Source of the DNA: JBOGED01 sp050743625
Lineage (GTDB): Bacteria > Actinomycetota > Nitriliruptoria > Euzebyales > Egibacteraceae
Length of the DNA stretch: 7,154 bases
Direction: 5' to 3'
NCBI GenBank assembly: GCA_050743625.1
Contig: JBOGED010000198.1
Location: 1-7,154, forward strand
The notes below the pieces were generated by a model. It made no database searches and was not told where the DNA came from. It saw only the letters and a list, made by a program, of their open reading frames with translations. The position numbers were made by a program, and so were the translations under genes. Below, piece after piece: positions 1-6,958 of this stretch; positions within the stretch are counted from its first letter, which is position 1; every line of letters begins with the position of its first letter.

Positions 1-24
1 GTTCGGCACGTATGCGTGCCGAAC
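1..24. repeat. Perfect 10-bp inverted repeat at window edge
   Basis: The arms GTTCGGCACG and CGTGCCGAAC are exact reverse complements separated by the four bases TATG. The pair begins at the first base of the window, so the left arm could extend further. No T-run follows, so it is not a classical intrinsic terminator. It could be a hairpin at the end of an upstream gene, a dimeric regulator site, or part of a mobile-element end; the sequence does not decide between these. Confidence 0.6.
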
Positions 25-192
25 CCTGGCCATATGCCGTTTCCTGAACAGTTACCATCACGGGATGTTACGCACTGCAAGAATTTGGCATCTCAGGTTA
101 CTTTTAGCAACATTCGGCGGGGAGAACGCAACCCTTCGCGATCGGCGCACATCGGACAAACACCAATGTTATTGTTGCCCAGACCCTAAGCA
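25..192. other. Intergenic, less GC-rich stretch
   Basis: This stretch is visibly richer in A/T than the rest of the window and has no open frame with coding-like third-position bias on either strand. TTGGCA near 86 followed 17 bases later by CAACAT is a poor promoter match. No tRNA, rRNA, riboswitch or terminator is recognisable. It probably contains the regulatory region of whatever lies on either side. Confidence 0.4.
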
Positions 193-476
193 ATGGCAGA
201 CGTGATAGGCGAAGGCGTGGCGATCAGCGATGACGTTCCTGCCCTCGGGCAAGCAGAAGCGGCGATGTCCGAATCCGTCCAGCACCTCGAAGAGGCCGCG
301 TACGTCATCGGCCGGGCGAAAGGTCGCAGGCGACGGTGCCCGTTGGATCGCCCACTTTCTCGCCGATGGGCAATGGAACGGGGTGTGAGAGCCGGGACGG
401 TTACGTGATCATGCGTGCGCTGGCTCGCATGGCCGGCGTCACTGAGGAGATCGAAAAGATCCTGTCTCGACAGTGA
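193..476 (+). pseudogene. Possible degenerate small ORF, unknown function
   Basis: I do not recognise this as a family. From ATG 193 one frame gives a plausible protein start of about 40 residues, including SVQHLEEAAYVIGRA, then turns into Arg-rich sequence typical of an out-of-frame GC-rich read and stops at 406-408. A second frame, open up to the TGA at 474-476, ends in RMAGVTEEIEKILSRQ, which looks like a genuine helical C-terminus. The natural reading is a small gene whose frame is broken near 315-330. No good ribosome binding site precedes ATG 193. It may equally be a non-coding stretch with chance open frames. Confidence 0.25.
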
Positions 477-580
477 CGTCTGACCACAAGCGCACGAGGC
501 CCGAGCTCGACGGCCCCCTGCGTGCTGCGGCGCGAGCACAAATATCCTAAGCTTCGTAGTAGTTGTTCCGGGAACGATCG
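477..580. other. Intergenic region upstream of the thioredoxin-like gene
   Basis: No gene is visible here. A weak hairpin, GTGCT (522-526) with AGCAC (535-539), is followed by an A/T-rich patch containing TATCCT at 543-548, which could be a -10 element, but no matching -35 is visible. GTTCC-G-GGAAC at 565-575 is a perfect short palindrome just before the likely GTG start at 581 and could be an operator. These are visual matches only. Confidence 0.3.
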
Positions 581-1089
581 GTGGATGACGTGGGGTCCTC
601 ATCCCGGGCGGGGCGGGGCCTGTTGTGGACGATGATCGCCACGGCGGTCGCTGCGCCGGTGGAGCGGAACGCACCCCGCTGCCAGAGGTGACGCTGCCCG
701 CCTTTGGCGAGGGTACGCCCGTCGGACTCGCGAGCTACCGCGGGCAGCCGCTGGTCGTCAACTTTTGGGCCACCTGGTGCGCTCCCTGCGTCGAGGAGAT
801 GCCCGCTCTGCAACAGGTTGCCGCGGCGCTGCGAGGGCGGGTCGCCGTCCTCGGTGTCAACGTCAAGGACAACCCCGAGTCGGCCGCAAGATTCGTTCGT
901 ACCCTCGAGGTCGCCTATGACCAGGCCAGTGACCCGCGCGGCGAGTTCCTGCTCAGCCTGGGCGGCCTCGGCCTGCCCACGACGCTGCTCGTCGATCCCT
1001 CGGGTGTGATCGTCTACCGGCGCACCGGCGCGCTGACCGTCGAGGAGTTCCGCGAGCTGATCCGCGAGCACTTGGACGTCGGTGCGTAG
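581..1089 (+). CDS. TlpA/ResA-type membrane-anchored thioredoxin-like protein, frame break in the N-terminus
   Basis: This is a thioredoxin-fold oxidoreductase of the TlpA/ResA class, which normally acts on the outer side of the membrane to reduce or exchange disulfides. The catalytic domain lies in the frame that is open from GTG 625 to TAG 1089. It contains NFWATWCAPC, with the CAPC active-site cysteines at residues 52 and 55 of that frame, the cis-Pro loop GLPTT near 116-120, and LLVDPSGVIVYR. The first residues of that frame (DDDRHGGRC) are unlike a real N-terminus. The frame from GTG 581 (or GTG 590) instead encodes a Ser/Arg-rich start and a hydrophobic segment, GLLWTMIATAVAA. Restoring one G near 655 joins the two frames smoothly into AAAGGAERTPLPEV. 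Either the sequence lacks one base or the anchor has been lost. The gene converges on the SHOCT gene with 13 bases between them. Confidence 0.85.
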
Positions 1090-1102
1090 CCCCCTCGGAT
1101 AG

Positions 1103-1354
1103 TCAGCGTTTAGACAGGTCCTCCCGGGCGCGCATGAACTCCTCGCGGTCGATCTCGCCCCGGGCGTAGCGCCGATCGAGCTCGTCGACCGCCGATCCTC
1201 GAGAGCCGGACGCCGCGCCGCCCGAAGACCCGCCCAGGTTGCGGATCAGCCAGACCGTGCCGACGACGGCGAGGACGAGCAGCGCCAAGGCGAGCAGGCT
1301 CCACAGCCCCACCCACAGACCCATGCCGCCATGCATCATGCCTACGGTGACCAC
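1103..1354 (-). CDS. Small SHOCT-domain membrane protein with Met/His-rich N-terminus
   Basis: The protein has 83 residues. Its N-terminus carries MMHGGMG, which could bind copper. One transmembrane helix follows (GLWSLLALALLVLAVVGTVW), then a Gly/Ser linker, then a C-terminal SHOCT motif (ELDRRYARGEIDREEFMRAR). SHOCT is a short helical domain found at the ends of many prokaryotic proteins and thought to mediate oligomerisation; its exact role is unknown. The GTG at 1354 was chosen because AGGAGG at 1363-1368 lies eight bases upstream. A TTG at 1438 is in frame and overlaps the previous stop, but it has no ribosome binding site and adds an unremarkable 28-residue stretch. It is last in the minus-strand block, 80 bases after the His-rich membrane protein. 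Confidence 0.8.
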   Translation of the reverse strand: MVTVGMMHGGMGLWVGLWSLLALALLVLAVVGTVWLIRNLGGSSGGAASGSRGSAVDELDRRYARGEIDREEFMRAREDLSKR

Positions 1355-1362
1355 CGTGTTGT

Positions 1363-1368
1363 CCTCCT
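1363..1368 (-). promoter_or_regulatory. Ribosome binding site AGGAGG setting the SHOCT gene start
   Basis: On the minus strand AGGAGG is followed by eight bases and then GTG 1354. The first ATG in the frame (1339) would be 23 bases away, and the upstream TTG at 1438 lies outside its range. This fixes the start with good confidence. Confidence 0.75.
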
Positions 1369-1393
1369 GTCCTAGGACGCTTCGTCGCAACCG

Positions 1394-1413
1394 GTCTACC
1401 CCCGTCCATAGAC
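1394..1413. repeat. Short inverted repeat upstream of the SHOCT gene
   Basis: GTCTA (1394-1398) and TAGAC (1409-1413) are inverted around ten bases that include CCCCC. The repeat sits in the only sizeable gap of the downstream operon (1355-1434), so it could mark an internal operator or processing hairpin. The arms are short and this may be chance. Confidence 0.25.
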
Positions 1414-1434
1414 ATGGTAATGCGTCGAGCGTCC

Positions 1435-2040
1435 TCAATCTACGAATACCGGTAGTAGCCGAGGGGGTTCAGCCACAGGGCACAGCAGCGCGAGCTGCGG
1501 GTTGGCGCGCAGCTGTTCGAGGGTGGCCGGAGGCGGGGTGCGCAGCGCCAGGGCGGCTACGCTGACCGCCGCGGTCAGCACCAGGGCGGTCAGCGCGAGC
1601 CGGCACCATCCGATGGTGGCGATAGCCCAGGCGAGCAGGGCGAGGCTGAACGTCACGAACGTCGTGAGCAGCGGGGCGGGAATGAAGTGGATGGTGACAT
1701 GGAGGGCGAATACGTCCATCCAGTAGTAGTGCAGGATGCCAACCAGCACAAACGCGATGTCTGGTATCGCGGACCAAAGGTGGCCGGCAAAGCCCCAGCC
1801 CCACACGTTCGGCTCGCGGTTCGGACGAGCGAGCCGCATGATCGCCAGCGCGGCGAAGGCGATCGTGCCGCCGAACAGCAGGTGCAGCCAGTAGTGAAAC
1901 AGCGTGCCATACGCGGCGTAGCGCCAAAACAGGTACGCCTCGGCAGCCAGCACAAGCGCTGAGACAGGCCGAGCGGTCCGGGAGAATCCCCCCGCCAACC
2001 GCGACCGCCCGTCCACCCCTACTGCCCCGGCGCCGCTCAC
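1435..2040 (-). CDS. Polytopic His-rich membrane protein, unknown function
   Basis: The product is 201 residues with about four to five hydrophobic segments (roughly 25-41, 55-71, 88-103, 120-145 and 147-167). Six histidines lie in or beside the membrane segments: H49 and H53 (FHYWLH), H87 (GHLW), H104 (LHYYW), H114 and H118 (HVTIHF). D94 sits in AIPDIAF. Such clustering suggests metal or heme binding, or a membrane-bound hydrolase, but I do not recognise the family. The GTG at 2040 was chosen because it overlaps the previous stop as GTGA and is preceded by GAGG seven bases upstream. GTG 2016 is an alternative. The open frame continues upstream to 2400, but that part is out of frame with the redoxin gene and is a shadow. 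The location in a copper operon suggests a role in copper or redox handling at the membrane. Confidence 0.75.
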   Translation of the reverse strand: MSGAGAVGVDGRSRLAGGFSRTARPVSALVLAAEAYLFWRYAAYGTLFHYWLHLLFGGTIAFAALAIMRLARPNREPNVWGWGFAGHLWSAIPDIAFVLVGILHYYWMDVFALHVTIHFIPAPLLTTFVTFSLALLAWAIATIGWCRLALTALVLTAAVSVAALALRTPPPATLEQLRANPQLALLCPVAEPPRLLPVFVD

Positions 2041-2477
2041 CGCGCGGCCTCGAGCAGGATGCCGATCTCCTTCGCGTGGCGGGAGACCCCGGGGTCGAAC
2101 GTGCGGTAGCGGGCCCTGCCCCTGGCATCGACGATCGCGTAGCCCGGGCCCAACTGGCCGTCGGTGGTCAGCAGGCCATACGCCACCGCGGTCTCGGGAT
2201 CGCCGGTCACCACCACCTGGCCCGACCCGCCGACGTCGGGCGGCCGGCAGCCACGGCAGACCACGATGACGGCCGGCGTCCCAGGCCGGATTCCGAGCCC
2301 GTCGAGCGCGGGCGCCGGCTCGTCCAGGTAGAACAGATCGAGCTGCTGGAGACCTGTCTCCGGCCCGCGGCGGCGCCATGTGTCCGAGCCGAGCAGCCAC
2401 ATGACCCCGCCCGCTACGACCAGCAAGACCGCGGCGCAGCCAAGCAGCAGCCGCGCCTCATCCCGCCGGGCAGCCAT
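2037..2477 (-). CDS. Membrane-anchored thioredoxin-fold protein with CRGC motif
   Basis: The protein has 146 residues. An N-terminal transmembrane anchor (about residues 11-30, LLGCAAVLLVVAGGVMWLLG) precedes a short thioredoxin-like domain. Visible elements are FYLDEPAPALDGLGIRPGTP, then strand VIVVCRGC with a CxxC pair at C74 and C77, a cis-Pro-like turn before YAIVDARGRARYRTFDPG, and a C-terminal helix. The domain is shorter than typical TlpA proteins, and CRGC is not the usual WCxxC, so it may bind or deliver metal rather than act as a general reductase. The ATG at 2477 was chosen because the hydrophobic anchor follows at once; its ribosome binding site is weak. The start overlaps the end of the preceding small gene by 20 bases, consistent with translational coupling. 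The stop overlaps the next gene as GTGA. Confidence 0.75.
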   Translation of the reverse strand: MAARRDEARLLLGCAAVLLVVAGGVMWLLGSDTWRRRGPETGLQQLDLFYLDEPAPALDGLGIRPGTPAVIVVCRGCRPPDVGGSGQVVVTGDPETAVAYGLLTTDGQLGPGYAIVDARGRARYRTFDPGVSRHAKEIGILLEAAR

Positions 2478-2736
2478 GCCCGACACCGAGAAGGGGGATC
2501 CGCTCGCGGCGCAACGTACGCTCCGACAGCCGCCGATACGAGAACGGCTGAGTGGAGGACCGGCCAGAGGGGAACCGCGCCGCCGCACGCCGGCCAGCGC
2601 CCGACCGTCGGCCGACGCGATGTCCACGGTCGTGGCCCTCATGGGGAACTGCCGCCCGAGCCAGGCAAGGACGGCCTGCGCCAACTTCGTACTCCCGCCA
2701 GGTGAGCTGCGTCACCGTGACCGGAGTGGCGGTCAC
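2458..2736 (-). pseudogene. Small protein gene with two compensating frame breaks, family not recognised
   Basis: GTG 2736 overlaps the stop of the DivIVA-like gene as GTGA, so a gene starts here. The first frame gives TPVTVTQLTWREYEV. From about 2684 to 2572 the coding-like frame shifts by one: third positions there are almost all G or C and the peptide reads AQAVLAWLGRQFPMRATT and VDIASADGRALAGVRRRG. It then returns to the first frame, ending with PFSYRRLSERTLRRERIPLL up to TGA 2458. Removing one T (the AA at 2683-2684 on the plus strand) and adding one C (the GGGG at 2569-2572) restores a continuous protein of about 92 residues. Without repair, the GTG 2736 frame still runs to 2458 but its middle is Gly/Arg/His-rich. 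No function can be assigned. It has no membrane segment. Confidence 0.5.
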
Positions 2737-3303
2737 GACGCGCCCTGCTCACTGTCGACCTGTCCCGATGGCCAACCCGTCCTGGATTCCACGTCGGCGC
2801 GTAGGCTCTTGGCCAGCGACTCGAGCCGGCTGACATGGTCGAGCAACGCGGCCTTCGATCGCAGCTCGTCGACCTGCTGCTCGATCGCGCTGACCCGCTC
2901 GAGCATCCGGCACTCCAGCGCGGCGAGCCGTTGCTGGCGCCGGTCGACCTCTAAGCTCAGCCGCTGCGCCTCGTCCATCGCGCGCCGCGCCCGCTCGGCA
3001 TCCTCCTGTGCCGATCGCCTCAGCTGTTCGGTCTCGCCGCGAAACCTGCTCGGCGTCGCGCTCGGCCGTGCGCTGAAGGTCCCGGGCGGCCTGCCGCGTG
3101 GCCTGCGCGATCGCGGCCATCTCCATGCCGAGCCCGTCATAGGAGGTAGGCCGCTGCGCGGACGCTGCGGCGACCTGGTGGATGGCCGTGGTGTAGTCGG
3201 CGGCGACATGCTGCAGGAAGGCATCGACCTCTCGGGGGTCGTAGCCGCGCCACAGCCGCCGGGGAAAGGTCTTGGTCGCGACCTCTTCTGGTAACAGCGG
3301 CAT
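2733..3303 (-). pseudogene. DivIVA-domain coiled-coil protein, one frameshift
   Basis: The ATG at 3303 is preceded by AGGAGG six bases upstream, overlapping the end of copA. The N-terminus, EEVATKTFPRRLWRGYDPREVDAFLQHVAADY, split here only by description, is a clear DivIVA/Wag31-type domain (key GYDPREVDAFL at about 20-30), a family that recognises curved membranes at poles and septa. A long helical region follows. The frame fails after ERDAEQV (residue 87). The frame one base on continues perfectly from RGETEQLRRSAQ to DSEQGAS with a heptad-rich coiled coil (EVDRRQQRLAALE, RVSAIEQQVDELRSK). Removing one base of AAA at 3042-3044 gives a 189-residue protein. If real, the shift leaves the DivIVA domain with a scrambled tail. 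The stop overlaps the next start as GTGA. Its role beside copA is unknown; scaffolding or polar positioning is an inference. Confidence 0.75.
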
Positions 3304-3306
3304 CGC

Positions 3307-5868
<2,562 letters not shown>

Positions 5869-5913
5869 GATTCGTCACTCCTCGCAGTCCGGGCGCCTTC
5901 CCGAAGGGATCGG

Positions 5914-6126
5914 TCAGGCGGGAACCTCGTAGCCCTGTTCCTCGATCGCTCGCACGATCGCGTCATGATCGAGCAACGTCTCGTCGTAGCTCACCGTCAC
6001 CTGCCGGCCGGCGATGTCGGCGCTCACCTCGCTCAACCCTTCCAGCGGGCTGAGCGCACCCTCGATCGAGGCCTTGCAATGGTCACAGTGGATCCCGGGG
6101 ACGGGGATTGTCTCGGTCGTGCTCAT
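5914..6126 (-). CDS. copZ: CopZ-like copper chaperone (HMA domain)
   Basis: This 70-residue protein is a single heavy-metal-associated domain. The metal motif GIHCDHC places C14 and C17 near the N-terminus, followed by a beta-alpha-beta-beta-alpha-beta pattern (VSADIAGRQVTVSYDE, then the helix DHDAIVRAIEEQG and YEVPA). Members bind Cu(I) with the CxxC pair and pass it to the HMA domain of CopA. The residue pattern HCDHC differs from the MTCxxC of the CopA domain, so another soft metal cannot be excluded. ATG 6126 has GGAGG seven bases upstream. The gene lies 45 bases before copA on the same strand and downstream of a CsoR-like operator, so it is probably the first gene of the copper-induced operon. 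Confidence 0.9.
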   Translation of the reverse strand: MSTTETIPVPGIHCDHCKASIEGALSPLEGLSEVSADIAGRQVTVSYDETLLDHDAIVRAIEEQGYEVPA

Positions 6127-6156
6127 AGGGTTACCTCCGATGCGAGCGTTGATGCG

Positions 6157-6162
6157 TCCATA
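6157..6162 (-). promoter_or_regulatory. Tentative -10 element for the copZ operon
   Basis: On the minus strand TATGGA lies about 30 bases before ATG 6126. The -35 region would fall within the CsoR-like box at 6176-6193, as expected for repression by blocking RNA polymerase, but no recognisable -35 hexamer is present there. This is a tentative visual match. Confidence 0.3.
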
Positions 6163-6175
6163 CCCAAACCTTACC

Positions 6176-6193
6176 CCTCCCCAGGTGGGGTGG
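6176..6193. promoter_or_regulatory. CsoR-like copper-responsive operator
   Basis: CCTCCCCAGGTGGGGTGG is a near-palindrome: CC-T-CCCC-A around GG, then T-GGGG-T-GG, with only the T/T pair mismatched. It is flanked by TTAC on the left and CTAC on the right. From memory, the published Mycobacterium tuberculosis CsoR site has the same architecture, C-tract, AG centre, GTGGGGTGGG, and outer TA, with about one base difference in length. It lies 50 bases before copZ in the divergent spacer. CsoR represses copper-export operons and is released by Cu(I). No csoR gene is in the window. Confidence 0.65.
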
Positions 6194-6237
6194 CTACTCG
6201 GAGTCGCTGTGGCCCTGTGGCTGCGCCAGCCCAGCTG

Positions 6238-6266
6238 CCGACAGTTGTTGTACTAGGCGTTATAGT
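6238..6266 (+). promoter_or_regulatory. Candidate promoter of the small membrane protein gene
   Basis: CCGACA (6238-6243) and TATAGT (6261-6266) are separated by 17 bases, a fair sigma-70 type match (four of six and five of six). The -10 is embedded in an inverted repeat, TACTA (6251-6255) and TAGTA (6263-6267), which could be a regulator site. The leader that follows carries the short palindrome CGCCTG-C-CAGGCG at 6283-6295. Confidence 0.45.
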
Positions 6267-6321
6267 ATGTGAGGCTCCGTATCGCCTGCCAGGCGGGGAC
6301 CAGGAAAGAGAGGGCATCGTG

Positions 6322-6645
6322 GTGGACATGGTCAAGAAGTGCCTGAACCCGAAGGTGTTGGCCGGACTCGCCGTCATCGGCGTCGGGATCTGGCTCCTCG
6401 CCCCTGGGCTTCTCACCAGGGCGGTGCCGCTGCTCGCGCTGGCCGCCTGCCCGCTGTCGATGATCCTGATGATGGTCGCCATGCGTGGGACGAGCAGCGA
6501 TGAGACAGGCGCCGCAGCCTCCCCGTCACAGGCCAACTCCCCCGAGGCGCTCGAGGTAAGACTACGTGCGCTGGAGGCCGAGCAGGCCGCCCTCGCCGAG
6601 CAGCTCGACGCTGGGCGCCGCCAGGAGAGCCGGGTCACCGGCTGA
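6322..6645 (+). CDS. Small Cys/Met-containing membrane protein, DUF2933-like at best
   Basis: The product is about 107 residues. It has C7 near the N-terminus and two hydrophobic segments (about 11-29 and 33-54). The second carries AACPLSMILMMVAMRG with C43, M47, M50, M51 and M54, a soft-metal-ligand-rich helix. A Ser/Ala-rich linker and a short coiled coil (EALEVRLRALEAEQAALAEQ) follow. It recalls small membrane proteins found beside heavy-metal genes (DUF2933-type), but I cannot confirm the family. AGAGAGG ends at 6313, so GTG 6319 or GTG 6322 are both possible starts, and ATG 6328 is a third. The frame is open far upstream (to 5965), but that part is antisense to copZ and lies before the promoter. 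It is divergent from copZ across the putative CsoR site, so copper control is likely. Confidence 0.7.
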   Translation: MDMVKKCLNPKVLAGLAVIGVGIWLLAPGLLTRAVPLLALAACPLSMILMMVAMRGTSSDETGAAASPSQANSPEALEVRLRALEAEQAALAEQLDAGRRQESRVTG

Positions 6646-6651
6646 CTCATT

Positions 6652-6665
6652 TCTTGTCTCTTGTC
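6652..6665. repeat. Tandem 7-base repeat
   Basis: TCTTGTC occurs twice head to tail just after the stop of the small membrane protein gene. Immediately after it, GGCGG (6666-6670) and CCGCC (6678-6682) could form a weak hairpin between the two convergent genes. There is no T-run, so a terminator is not claimed. Confidence 0.3.
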
Positions 6666-6715
6666 GGCGGACCGCAACCGCCCAGAGGGGAAGCACGCCC
6701 TACCGCGTGGTGAGG

Positions 6716-6958
6716 TCAGGCTGAGCCGTTGCCGTCCGCCTCTGCCTGATATCCGGCGGAGCGGACCGCGTCGAGTAGCTGTGTGATCCGCGCAACCCCT
6801 GGGTCGATCCGCAGCTGCGTGCGGCCCCGCTTGACGTCGGTTCGAGACTCGATCACCCCCGGAAGATCCTCGAGCACATCGTCGATGAGCAGCCCACAGC
6901 TCACGCAGTGCATCCCGGAGATTGCAAGCGTGATCTGTTCTCTGGCTGTAGCGCTCAT
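6716..6958 (-). CDS. Second free-standing HMA-domain metal-binding protein
   Basis: The protein has 80 residues and is a single heavy-metal-associated domain with ISGMHCVSC (C18, C21) and the usual fold pattern ending in LLDAVRSAGYQAE. It differs clearly from the other chaperone at 5914-6126, including an Asp-rich helix (LLIDDVLEDLPGV), so the two are not recent copies. The ATG at 6958 shares its A with the TGA stop of the upstream gene, and GAGGT precedes it, so translation is coupled. GTG 6961 directly in front is also in frame. The upstream partner ends in a copper-site-like motif, and the pair may form a separate metal-responsive unit. It could serve CopA or act as a buffer. Confidence 0.85.
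   Translation of the reverse strand: MSATAREQITLAISGMHCVSCGLLIDDVLEDLPGVIESRTDVKRGRTQLRIDPGVARITQLLDAVRSAGYQAEADGNGSA

Noticed and set aside
522..539. Hairpin GTGCT/AGCAC as a terminator
   Set aside because: Only five base pairs with an eight-base loop and no T-run; too weak to call.
547..1071. Minus-strand open frame opposite the thioredoxin-like gene
   Set aside because: It mirrors the coding strand containing WCAPC and has no recognisable domain or ribosome binding site.
2041..2400. Upstream half of the long minus-strand frame that ends at 1435
   Set aside because: It overlaps the thioredoxin-fold gene in another frame and is Arg/Gly-rich; the GTG at 2040 with its GTGA overlap is the better start.
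2076..3294. Plus-strand open frames opposite the redoxin and DivIVA-like genes
   Set aside because: Composition and lack of domains mark them as shadows; the minus-strand reading has clear motifs and coupled starts.
6283..6295. Palindrome CGCCTG-C-CAGGCG in the leader of the small membrane protein gene as a riboswitch or operator
   Set aside because: It has one-base spacing, cannot form a useful RNA hairpin loop, and has no second copy; noted only as part of the leader.
5965..6318. Upstream part of the plus-strand frame that ends at 6645
   Set aside because: It is antisense to copZ and lies before the promoter at 6238-6266; the ribosome binding site near 6308-6314 marks the true start.
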